DNA of 64,000 bases. Origin: Hasllibacter sp963833115 (GTDB lineage Bacteria; Pseudomonadota; Alphaproteobacteria; Rhodobacterales; Rhodobacteraceae). Both the position numbers and the translations under genes were made by a program. Below the pieces are notes generated by a model. That model did not search any database, was not told the DNA's origin, and worked only from the letters and a program-made list of their open reading frames with translations. Where the stretch lies: contig CAWHWS010000002.1 of NCBI GenBank assembly GCA_963833115.1, forward strand, positions 1,674,001 through 1,738,000. The letters are read 5' to 3'. Positions 8,855 to 16,715 of this stretch are shown piece by piece; position 1 is the stretch's first letter, and each line of letters opens with the position of its first letter.

Positions 8855-9394
8855 TCAATCCCCGGCGTAGGCGGCGAGCGCGTGCACCTCGTGGCCCAGG
8901 CCCGTGAGCCGCGCCCGCCCGCCCAGATCGGGCAGGTCGATCACGAAGGCGCAGCCGGCGATGGCGCCGCCGAGCCGCTCGATGAGCTTGATCCCTGCCT
9001 CCGCCGTGCCGCCGGTGGCCAGGAGGTCGTCCACCAGGAGGATGCGCTCGCCCGGGGCGATCGCGTCCTCGTGCAGCTCCATGACCGCCTCGCCGTATTC
9101 GAGGGTGTAGGCCTGCTCGATGGTCCGGCCCGGCAGCTTGCCCTTCTTGCGGATGGGCACGAAGCCGGTGCCGAGCTGGTGCGCGACGGCGCCGCCGAGG
9201 ATGAAGCCGCGCGCCTCGAGCCCCGCGACCTTGTCGATCTTGGTGCCCGCGAACGGGTCGAGGAGGCGGTCCACGGCGAGGCGCATCCCCCGCGGGTCCG
9301 CGAAGAGCGTCGTCACGTCGCGGAACATGATGCCGGCATGGGGGAAGTCCGGGATCGTGCGGATATAGTCCTCGATCGGCCGGGGCGCGTTCAC
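8855..9394 (-). CDS. apt: Adenine phosphoribosyltransferase
   Basis: Salvages adenine with PRPP to AMP in the cytoplasm. 179 residues, the normal length. The PRPP-binding motif is ILLVDDLLATGGTAEA at residues 118-133, and IPDFPHAGIMFRDVT near residue 14 is the Apt N-terminal hallmark. Its ATG overlaps the mtnP stop (9391-9394), so the two are translationally coupled. Functionally they fit together: MtnP releases adenine from methylthioadenosine and Apt recaptures it. Confidence 0.97.
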   Translation of the reverse strand: MNAPRPIEDYIRTIPDFPHAGIMFRDVTTLFADPRGMRLAVDRLLDPFAGTKIDKVAGLEARGFILGGAVAHQLGTGFVPIRKKGKLPGRTIEQAYTLEYGEAVMELHEDAIAPGERILLVDDLLATGGTAEAGIKLIERLGGAIAGCAFVIDLPDLGGRARLTGLGHEVHALAAYAGD

Positions 9395-10263
9395 AGGACG
9401 CGCCCCGCGACGGCGTCCAGCCGGGCGGTGACGCCGGGGTCGCGCGCCCCCGGCGCGGTCAGGATCGCGTGCTCGAGCGCGCGGTCGCAGCCATGGGGGC
9501 AGGGCGCGCGCTCCCCGCCGAGGAGGGCCGGGAGCCGCGCGACCAGCCCGCGGGCGGCGGCGGCGTTGCCCTGGAGCGTGCGGATGATGTCGGTCACGTC
9601 GACCTCGCCATGGTCTGGGTGCCAGCTATCGTAATCGGTGATCATGGCGAGGCTCGCGTAGCAGAGCTCGGCCTCCCGGGCGAGCTTGGCCTCCGGCATG
9701 TTGGTCATGCCGATCACGTCCGCGCCCCAGGCCTCGCGGTACATCCTCGATTCGGCGAGGCTGCTGAACTGCGGGCCCTCCATCGCGAGGTAGGTGCCGC
9801 CGCGATGGACGGTGACGCCCTGCGCCTCGGCGGCCTCGGCGCAGGCGGCCCCCAGGCGCGGGCAGGTCGGGTGCGCGACCGAGACATGGGCGACGCAGCC
9901 CTGGCCGAAGAAGGACTTCTCCCGCGCGAAGGTGCGATCGATGAACTGATCGACGACGACGAAATGGCCCGGCGCCATCTCCTCGCGGAAGGACCCGCAG
10001 GCCGAGACGGAGATCACGTCGGTGACGCCCAGGCGCTTGAGCGCGTCGATGTTGGCCCGGTAGGGCACGCTCGTCGGGGAGTGGACGTGCCCGCGCCCGT
10101 GGCGGGGCAGGAAGGCCATCGGCACCCCACCGAGCGTGCCGGTCAGGACCGCGTCCGAGGGGGCGCCCCAGGGCGTCTCGACCTCGCGCCACTCCGCCCC
10201 TTCGAGGGCGTCCAGCTCGTAGACCCCCGATCCGCCGATCACGCCGATCATCGCCTCGCCCAT
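9391..10263 (-). CDS. mtnP: S-methyl-5'-thioadenosine phosphorylase
   Basis: Phosphorolyses methylthioadenosine (from polyamine or acyl-homoserine-lactone synthesis) to adenine and methylthioribose-1-phosphate. The ATG at 10263 is chosen because GGGAGGG lies 7 bp upstream; ATG 10251 (MIGVIGGSGVYELD) is the alternative. The product is 290 residues. GVIGGSGVY at the start, RHGRGHVHSPTSVPYRAN and MEGPQFSSLAESRMYR are typical of the PNP/MTAP family. It overlaps apt by 4 bp in one salvage operon. Confidence 0.94.
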   Translation of the reverse strand: MGEAMIGVIGGSGVYELDALEGAEWREVETPWGAPSDAVLTGTLGGVPMAFLPRHGRGHVHSPTSVPYRANIDALKRLGVTDVISVSACGSFREEMAPGHFVVVDQFIDRTFAREKSFFGQGCVAHVSVAHPTCPRLGAACAEAAEAQGVTVHRGGTYLAMEGPQFSSLAESRMYREAWGADVIGMTNMPEAKLAREAELCYASLAMITDYDSWHPDHGEVDVTDIIRTLQGNAAAARGLVARLPALLGGERAPCPHGCDRALEHAILTAPGARDPGVTARLDAVAGRVL

Positions 10264-10322
10264 GCCGAATCCCTCCCCAGCCGCCATCTCACGCTAGGGG
10301 AGGGCGCGGCGGGCCGCGAGGG

Positions 10323-11411
10323 TCAAGCCAGGACGAAAGGCAGGTCGCCGGCGTCGATACCCAGGACGTCGACGCTGCCGCCCTGCCAGTAGAAATGGAT
10401 GCCGGCGCCGTTCTCCATGTCGTGGGCCTGCACGTCGCCGATCGCCGCGAAGTCGAGGCCGTCGCCCTGCCGGACCGAGAAGTCCTCGATCACGTCGTGG
10501 CCCGAGCCGACCGCGAAGACGAACACGTCCCCCCCGCGCCCGCCGATGAGGGTGTCGCGGCCGGCCCCGCCGGTCAGCCGGTCGTTGCCGGCGTCGCCGA
10601 ACAGCATGTCGTTCCCGCGGCCGCCGAGGAGGACGTCGCGCCCGCCGTCGCCGTAGAGGACGTCCTTGCCGCGGCCGCCGCCCAGCATGTCCCCGCCGGC
10701 GCCGCCGAAGAGCGCGTCGGCGCCGTCGCCGCCCGACAGGCGATCGCGGCCCGCCTCCCCGCTCAGCGTGTCGTCGCCCACGCCGCCGAACAGACGGTCG
10801 TTCCCGCGCCCGCCATAGAGCGTGTCGCGACCCGCGCCGCCGATGAGCGTGTCCCTGCCGGCGCCGCCGTCGAGAAAGTCGTTCCCGCCGCGGCCGTCGA
10901 AGGTGTCATTGCCCGAGTACGAGACCTCGAAGCCGAGGACCCAGGCGGCCAGCGGCACGATCTCGTCGTCCCCGCTCGTGCCCCCGATCGTCCAATCGGC
11001 CGCCCCGAGATCGGTCAGCGCGTCGACGAGCACGTCGAATGCCAGGTTCTCGTCGCCGGTGAGGGCGGACCAGCGCAGATCCGGCCAGATCGCCCCGAGG
11101 TCCACGCCCATGTCGGTGACGCGCAGCATCTCCGCGCCGTCCACGAAGAAACTCATCTCCTCCAGGATGCCGCGGTCGAGGGCGAACGGCACGCCGAGAA
11201 CCTCGCCCTGGGAGAAGCCGCGCCCGCCCAGATCGAGGGCGTAGGTCCCGTCGACGTCCGCGAAGATGGAGTCGGGCGCGATCGAGTAGGAGGGCATGTC
11301 CTGCCAGAAGAGGGTGATCGCGTAGACGTAGCCGGCGGAGAGGTGGTCGACGACCCCGTAGGGTTGCTGGAGGACCGAAGGGGCGACCTCGGACAGATCT
11401 ATGGCGGGCAC
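10323..11411 (-). CDS. RTX (haemolysin-type calcium-binding repeat) protein
   Basis: 362 residues. The first roughly 170 show no recognised enzymatic domain. Residues about 173-298 form an array of about 14 nonapeptides of GGxGxDxLx type (for example GGAGRDTLI, GGRGNDRLF), which bind Ca2+ in a parallel beta roll. The C-terminus after GHDVIEDFSV is the usual RTX capping and secretion region. There is no signal peptide, consistent with type I secretion. The start is GTG at 11411 with AGGAG about 9 bp upstream. No type I exporter genes are nearby, so it is an orphan substrate. The role is unknown. Confidence 0.9.
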   Translation of the reverse strand: MPAIDLSEVAPSVLQQPYGVVDHLSAGYVYAITLFWQDMPSYSIAPDSIFADVDGTYALDLGGRGFSQGEVLGVPFALDRGILEEMSFFVDGAEMLRVTDMGVDLGAIWPDLRWSALTGDENLAFDVLVDALTDLGAADWTIGGTSGDDEIVPLAAWVLGFEVSYSGNDTFDGRGGNDFLDGGAGRDTLIGGAGRDTLYGGRGNDRLFGGVGDDTLSGEAGRDRLSGGDGADALFGGAGGDMLGGGRGKDVLYGDGGRDVLLGGRGNDMLFGDAGNDRLTGGAGRDTLIGGRGGDVFVFAVGSGHDVIEDFSVRQGDGLDFAAIGDVQAHDMENGAGIHFYWQGGSVDVLGIDAGDLPFVLA

Positions 11412-11614
11412 GCGCGTGCGCTCCTGGCAGGAGGTGGGGGGAGCCGGCGCCGGATCGTGGCGGCCTGCGTCTCGCGCGATACGCCCGGCCGGGACGGAAC
11501 GCCAGTGAAATGTCGCGTGATCGCGAGGCGCGGCGCGGTGCCCCTTCCGCCCCGCGGCGCATGATGCTAGCGCCGCCTCGACCCCACATCCCCATCTGCC
11601 GGAGGCTCGCGCCC

Positions 11615-13255
11615 GTGAGCGACGAAGACACCCGTGCGACCACGCCGCTCGCGCAGATCGCGCGGCGCTTCTCCCTGACCGATTACCGGATCGACGCGCT
11701 CTCGCCCGCGCGCCTGCGGATCGAGATCCTGGCCGGCTTGACGGTCGCGCTGGCGCTGGTGCCCGAGGCGGTGGCCTTCGCCTTCGTGGCGGGGGTGCAC
11801 CCGCTGGTCGGCCTCTATGCCGCGTTCATCGTGGGCCTCATCACCGCGCTGATCGGCGGTCGGCCGGGCATGATCTCGGGCGCGACGGGCGCGCTCGCGG
11901 TCGTGATGGTCTCCCTCGTGGCGGAGCATGGGGTGGAGTATCTCTTCGCCACCGTGGTGGTGATGGGCGCGATCCAGATCGTCGTGGGCGTGATGCGCTG
12001 GGGCAAGTTCATCCGCCTCGTGCCGCATCCGGTGATGCTGGGCTTCGTCAACGGGCTCGCGATCGTGATCTTCATGGCGCAGCTCACGCAGTTCCAGGTG
12101 CCGGGCACCGCGGTGGCGACCGGGCACGGCATGGCGGGCGGCGAGTGGATGACGGGCGCGCCCCTGGCGGTGATGCTGGCGCTCGTGGCGCTGACCATGG
12201 CGATCATCTGGGCGCTGCCGAAGCTGACCACGGCGATCCCCGCTCCGCTGGCCGGCATCGGGATCACCGCCCTGATCGTGATCGCGTTCGGCATCGACGT
12301 GCCGCGCGTCGGGGATCTCGCCAGCATCGAGGGCGGGCTGCCGCCGTTCCACGTGCCCATGGTGCCCCTCACCTGGGAGACGCTGGAGATCGTCCTGCCC
12401 TATGCGATCATCCTCGCGGCCATCGGCCTCATCGAGTCGCTCCTGACGCTGAACCTCGTGGGCGAGATCGTGGGCGAGCGGGGCGGCGCGTCCCAGGAAT
12501 GCATCGCCCAGGGCGCGGCCAACACCGTCACCGGCTTCTTCGGCGGCATGGGCGGGTGCGCGATGATCGGGCAGTCGATGATCAACGTGAAGTCGGGCGG
12601 GCGCACGCGCTGGTCGGGCATCTCGGCGGCGCTGTTCCTGCTGGCGTTCATCCTCGTCGCCTCCCCGGTGATCGAGATCATCCCGCTCGCCGCGCTCGTG
12701 GGCGTGATGTTCATGGTGGTGATCGGCACCTTCGCCTGGAACTCCTTCCGCATCATGCGCCGCGTGCCGAGGACGGACGCCTTCGTCATCGTGCTGGTGA
12801 CGGTGGTGACGGTCTGGCAGGACCTCGCGGTGGCCGTGGTCGTCGGCGTGATCGTCAGCGCGCTCGTCTACGCCTGGCAGAACGCGAGCCGCATCCACGC
12901 GCGCACCTACCGCACGCCGGAGGGGGCGAAGGTCTACCAGGTGGACGGGCCGCTCTTCTTCGGCTCGGCCGAGGGGTTCGCCGAGCTCTTCGACGTGGAG
13001 GGCGATCCGTCCCTCGTGGTGATCGACTTCGAGGCGAGCCGCGTGGCCGACCAGTCCGCCCTCAACGCGATCGAGGCGGTCGCGGCGCGCTACCAGGCCG
13101 CGGGCAAGTCGGTGCAGCTCCGGCACCTGACGCGCGAGTGCCACCGGCTCCTGACCAATGCGGGGCAGCTCATGGTCGATTCGGGGGACGATCCAGATTA
13201 CCAGATCGCGGTGGATTACGGCGTCCGGACGGGCCGGCTGGCCGGCGGTCACTGA
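11615..13255 (+). CDS. SulP-family inorganic anion transporter with STAS domain
   Basis: Predicted anion (sulfate or bicarbonate) transporter of 546 residues. The GTG at 11615 is chosen for its ribosome binding site GGAGG at 11600-11604. The transmembrane core (about residues 30-420) has the SulP signature AGLTVALALVPEAVAFAFVA near the N-terminus. Residues about 430-546 form a cytoplasmic STAS domain (VYQVDGPLFFGSAEGF, then VVIDFEASRVADQSALNAIE). Divergent from the RTX gene with a 203-bp gap between them. Substrate cannot be assigned. Confidence 0.93.
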   Translation: MSDEDTRATTPLAQIARRFSLTDYRIDALSPARLRIEILAGLTVALALVPEAVAFAFVAGVHPLVGLYAAFIVGLITALIGGRPGMISGATGALAVVMVSLVAEHGVEYLFATVVVMGAIQIVVGVMRWGKFIRLVPHPVMLGFVNGLAIVIFMAQLTQFQVPGTAVATGHGMAGGEWMTGAPLAVMLALVALTMAIIWALPKLTTAIPAPLAGIGITALIVIAFGIDVPRVGDLASIEGGLPPFHVPMVPLTWETLEIVLPYAIILAAIGLIESLLTLNLVGEIVGERGGASQECIAQGAANTVTGFFGGMGGCAMIGQSMINVKSGGRTRWSGISAALFLLAFILVASPVIEIIPLAALVGVMFMVVIGTFAWNSFRIMRRVPRTDAFVIVLVTVVTVWQDLAVAVVVGVIVSALVYAWQNASRIHARTYRTPEGAKVYQVDGPLFFGSAEGFAELFDVEGDPSLVVIDFEASRVADQSALNAIEAVAARYQAAGKSVQLRHLTRECHRLLTNAGQLMVDSGDDPDYQIAVDYGVRTGRLAGGH

Positions 13256-13285
13256 GGCGTCCGCGGGCGCCGCCGCGTCCGGGCG

Positions 13286-14293
13286 TCAGCCCGGGAGGCG
13301 GGGCAGGGCGAGGTCCTTTATCGCCGCCTTCGCGCCGCTGAACCGCCGATAGCCGCCGGACGCATAGAGACCAAGCACCCCCGGCAGGCGGATCATCCGC
13401 GACTTGCGGCGCAGGGCGAGCCGGCGATCGACCGCCGCGGCTTCCTCCCGGACTAGCGAGCGGGCCGCCGCGATCGGCGCGCCCAGAATACCGGCGCGCC
13501 GCAGCTCGTCCTCGCGGGCGTCGAGCCAGGCGATGAACTCGGATTGCGCCTGCACCATGGTGATCAGGTCGCCGCCGGGCGCGAGGTTCATCATCCGGCC
13601 TCGGACGTAGGCGATCCAGAGGGCCGGCCCGGTCGTGACCTTGGTCGACTGGAAGAGCTCCGACTGGCTCGCGTTATCGCCGTGCCGGCGGTAGTCGGCG
13701 AGGACGTCGTCGATGATGTCCTTGGCCCCGAGCCACAGCGCGCGGCGGGCGATGTGGTTGTCGTAGGGTTGGCCCGGAACCTCGAAGCCGGAGGTCGCGG
13801 CGGCGAGAAACGGGCGCCGGACCGCCATCGCCATGCCGACGGTGTAGTAACGCATCGGATCACCGAAGGCGCGGATGCGCTGGAGCTTGGTCTGCCCCAG
13901 GGGGCGCATGCTCGCGTCGGCGAACTCCAGGTCGTGCATGACCAGCTGGCAGGATGGGCTCGCCGCGAGATGGGCTAGCATCCGCTCGACCTTGCGGGGG
14001 CGCCATACGTCGTCCTGGTCGCAGGGCATGACCACATCGCCAGTCGTGGCGGCGAAGGCGGAGGTGAAGTTGCCGGTGTAGCCCCCGGTCCGCGCGTTCG
14101 CGATCAGCCGTACGCCGAGGCGGGGGTGCGCTGCGGCGAACGCGCGGACGATCTCGGGGGTCGAATCGGTCGAGCCGTCGTCGGAGACCACGACCTCGTC
14201 GGGTGCGCGGGTCTGGGCCGCGAGGCTCGCGAGCTGTTCGCCGATGAAGCGCGCGCCATTATACGACGCTAAGGCGATCGACACCGATACCAT
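13286..14293 (-). CDS. Family 2 glycosyltransferase
   Basis: 335 residues from the ATG at 14293, which has AAGGAC about 9 bp upstream; ATG 14314 would add seven residues. The GT-A fold N-terminus is clear: VSIALASYNGARFIGEQLASL, VVVSDDGSTDSTPEI (donor-binding Asp) and MPCDQDDVWRPRKVE (DxD-like). No membrane segment is evident, so it is probably cytoplasmic and makes an envelope or secreted polysaccharide. It stands alone between SulP and a flavin reductase. The sugar and acceptor are unknown. Confidence 0.9.
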   Translation of the reverse strand: MVSVSIALASYNGARFIGEQLASLAAQTRAPDEVVVSDDGSTDSTPEIVRAFAAAHPRLGVRLIANARTGGYTGNFTSAFAATTGDVVMPCDQDDVWRPRKVERMLAHLAASPSCQLVMHDLEFADASMRPLGQTKLQRIRAFGDPMRYYTVGMAMAVRRPFLAAATSGFEVPGQPYDNHIARRALWLGAKDIIDDVLADYRRHGDNASQSELFQSTKVTTGPALWIAYVRGRMMNLAPGGDLITMVQAQSEFIAWLDAREDELRRAGILGAPIAAARSLVREEAAAVDRRLALRRKSRMIRLPGVLGLYASGGYRRFSGAKAAIKDLALPRLPG

Positions 14294-14373
14294 GGAAACC
14301 TGTCCTTGCGTCATGCCGTCGCCCGCTCCCTAGCGGCCCCTCGGTCGACCTGAAAGGGGCGATCGCGCCCAAC

Positions 14374-14994
14374 TTAACTTGTACGAGCGGGGGATGCCGG
14401 CCGTTCGAGCTCGAAGGTCTCGCGCACGGCGGCGTAGTCGCGATAGCCCAGCCGGGCGAGGGGGACGTGGCGGGTCACGTCGAAGCGCCCGCCCACGAGG
14501 CTCGCCTCGGCGAGGTGCACGCCCGTCACCTCCCCGAAGACGACGAGGTTCGCCTTGCCCGGCAGGGTCACGACGCGCGTCAGGCGGCATTCGAGGGCGG
14601 CGGGCGCCTCGGCGACGCGGCTGCAGGGGATCGTCTCGCAGGTTATGCGCTCGACGCCGGCCCGCTCGAACTCGTCTGTCTCGCGCGGCCAGGGGCCGGA
14701 GCTTTCGTTCATCGCGTCCCGCATCGCGTGGGCCACGACGTTGACGCAGAAGACTCCGGTCTCGCGGATGTTGGCGACGGTGTCCTTGGTGCCGTCCCGG
14801 TCCGGCTTGGCGGAGGTCGAGGCGAACATCACCTGCGGCGGCACGTAGGCGACCGCGTTGAAGAAGCTGTAGGGCGCGAGGTTCTCCGATCCGTCCGTAC
14901 CGCGCGTGGAGATCCATCCGATGGGCCGGGGCGCGACGATGGCGCCGAACGGGTCGTGGGGCAGGCCGTGGCCGTCCGCGGGGCGGTAGAACAT
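14374..14994 (-). CDS. Flavin reductase family protein
   Basis: 206 residues of the FMN-binding split-barrel, flavin reductase-like domain. IVAPRPIGWISTRG and LAPYSFFNAVAYVPPQVMFAST near residues 25-70 are the family signature, followed by DTVANIRETGVFCVNVV. Members transfer electrons from NAD(P)H to free flavin, or use bound FMN. The adjacent genes do not suggest a partner monooxygenase. Confidence 0.9.
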   Translation of the reverse strand: MFYRPADGHGLPHDPFGAIVAPRPIGWISTRGTDGSENLAPYSFFNAVAYVPPQVMFASTSAKPDRDGTKDTVANIRETGVFCVNVVAHAMRDAMNESSGPWPRETDEFERAGVERITCETIPCSRVAEAPAALECRLTRVVTLPGKANLVVFGEVTGVHLAEASLVGGRFDVTRHVPLARLGYRDYAAVRETFELERPASPARTS

Positions 14995-15100
14995 CGGGGC
15001 GGTCTCCTCCTGGTCCGCCGCCGGGGTTAGCGGCGCCGCGCGCGGGTTGAAAGCCGGCGCGCGCCGGGAGATGCCTGCGCGGCGGCCGTGGGGGGGACCG

Positions 15101-15655
15101 ATGGAGCGCTACCGCCTCGCGCGCGAGACGGCCGATGACGGCTGGGAGGTCGAGGCCCTGCTCGACACCGCGTTCGCGCCGGGGCGCGCGGCGCTCTCCT
15201 CCTACCGCCTGCGGACCGGCCCGCCGATCGCCGCCCTCTGCCACGTGGCGCGCGACGCGGGCGGCATCCTGGCGGGCGCGATCCGGTTCTGGCCGGTGCG
15301 GGTGGGCGGGGCGCGCGCGCTCCTCCTCGGCCCCATCGCCGTCCATCCGACGCGGCAGGGCGAGGGGCTGGGCGCGATGCTGGTCGAGGAGGCGCTGTCG
15401 CGCGCGGCGGGATGGTCGCGGGTTCTGCTCGTCGGCGATGCGGGCTACTATCGCCGCTTCGGGTTCGCGCTCCTGCCGGGCGCCGTGATGCCGCCGCCGA
15501 CCGATCCGGCCCGCGTGCTGGGCCGGGCCCTGGCGCCCGGCGCCTGGGACGGCGTCTCCGGCCCCGTCACGCCGGAGCCCGTCACGCCGGAGCCCGTGAC
15601 GCCGAACCCCGGGGCCGCCGCCGGCGTTCCCCCCGCCGAGGAGGACACCCCATGA
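15101..15655 (+). CDS. GNAT N-acetyltransferase (YhbS-like)
   Basis: 184 residues starting at ATG 15101 with GGGGGGA upstream. LLGPIAVHPTRQGEGLGAMLVEEAL is the acetyl-CoA motif A, and VLLVGDAGYYRRFGFALLPGAV is the YhbS-type closing signature. The C-terminus is a proline-rich tail containing the repeat VTPEPVTPEPVTPNP, encoded by three near-identical 15-bp units around 15567-15611. The stop overlaps the next ATG (ATGA at 15652), indicating coupling with the EcsC gene. Substrate unknown. Confidence 0.88.
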   Translation: MERYRLARETADDGWEVEALLDTAFAPGRAALSSYRLRTGPPIAALCHVARDAGGILAGAIRFWPVRVGGARALLLGPIAVHPTRQGEGLGAMLVEEALSRAAGWSRVLLVGDAGYYRRFGFALLPGAVMPPPTDPARVLGRALAPGAWDGVSGPVTPEPVTPEPVTPNPGAAAGVPPAEEDTP

Positions 15656-16452
15656 CCGATCCCGCCGCCGAAGGCCCCGCGACCGACGAGGGCGCCGAGG
15701 TGCCCCAGGACGTCACCCTGGACGCCGAGCTGCGCGCGCTCGTCGCGGTGCACCGCGGCGCCTCCGGTCCCGGCATGCGCCTGCTGTCGCTGCTGGGCGA
15801 TCAGGCGGGCTCCCTGGTGGAGCGCATCCCCGGGCCGGTGCGCGGGCAGCTCGAGTCCACCGCCGCCCGCGCGCTCGAGCTGAGCTATGCCGGCGCCAAG
15901 GCGACGCGCGGCGGACGCCTGCCGGACCCGGCCGACTGGCTCACCACCGCGATGACGAGCGCGATGGGCGCGGCCGGCGGGGTCGGGGGGCTGCCCTCCG
16001 CCATGGCGGAGATCCCGGTCACCACGACGGTCCTGATGCGCGCGATGCAGTCCATCGCCGCCGAGCACGGGTTCGATCCCGCGCGCGAGGACACCCGCCT
16101 CGACTGCCTGCAGGTCTTCGCCGCCGCCGGCCCCCTGACCGGGGACGAGGGCGGGGAGGCGGGGTTCCTCACCCTCCGCCTGGCGCTCGCGGGGCCGGGG
16201 ATGAAGGCGCTCGTGGGCCGGGTCGCGCCGATCTTCGCGGTGACAATGGGACGCAAGCTGGCGGCGCAGGCGGTGCCGATCCTGGGCGCGGTCGCGGGCG
16301 CGGCGGTCAACTGGGTCTACACGTCCTACTATCAGGACATGGCCCGCGTGCATTTCGGCCTCAGGGCGATCGCGCGCGACCGCGACATGGACCACCCCGC
16401 CCTGGTCGCCACGTTCCGCGAGATGCTCGCCGAGGCGCCGGCCGTGCGGTGA
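15652..16452 (+). CDS. EcsC family protein
   Basis: 266 residues matching the EcsC family, named after the third gene of a Bacillus ABC-transporter operon whose molecular role is unclear. The signature segment is AEIPVTTTVLMRAMQSIAAEHGFDPAREDTRLDCLQVF in the middle of the protein (split here only for description), followed by the C-terminal YYQDMARVHFGLRAI. Hydrophobic Ala/Gly-rich stretches may associate with the membrane. It starts within the stop of the upstream GNAT gene. Confidence 0.85.
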   Translation: MTDPAAEGPATDEGAEVPQDVTLDAELRALVAVHRGASGPGMRLLSLLGDQAGSLVERIPGPVRGQLESTAARALELSYAGAKATRGGRLPDPADWLTTAMTSAMGAAGGVGGLPSAMAEIPVTTTVLMRAMQSIAAEHGFDPAREDTRLDCLQVFAAAGPLTGDEGGEAGFLTLRLALAGPGMKALVGRVAPIFAVTMGRKLAAQAVPILGAVAGAAVNWVYTSYYQDMARVHFGLRAIARDRDMDHPALVATFREMLAEAPAVR

Positions 16453-16520
16453 CGCGCGGCGGGAACCCGGCCCGGGCCGCGTCCGTTCCACCGATGCCCA
16501 TCGTCCGCCAGGAGAGACAC

Positions 16521-16715
16521 ATGACCCGCATCGCCGCCATCGCCCTCGCCGCCGCCCTCGCGGCCCCGATCCCCGCCGCCGCCCAGACCGAAGAGGAGCT
16601 CTACGCGCAGGCCGTCGCCTGCCTCGGGAGCGAGGCCGCGGTCGACGCACAGCTCACCAGCCAGGACGACGAGGGCGACCGGATGACCCGGCTCCGCGCC
16701 CTCGCGATCTGCTAG
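16521..16715 (+). CDS. Small secreted hypothetical protein (64 aa)
   Basis: Starts at ATG 16521 with AGGAGAG upstream. Residues 1-22 form a signal peptide (MTRIAAIALAAALAAPIPAAAQ), leaving a mature peptide of about 42 residues with two cysteines, one of them the last residue. The stop overlaps the convergent ptsP stop by 4 bp. No family recognised. The strong ribosome binding site and clean signal peptide support it being real. Confidence 0.65.
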   Translation: MTRIAAIALAAALAAPIPAAAQTEEELYAQAVACLGSEAAVDAQLTSQDDEGDRMTRLRALAIC

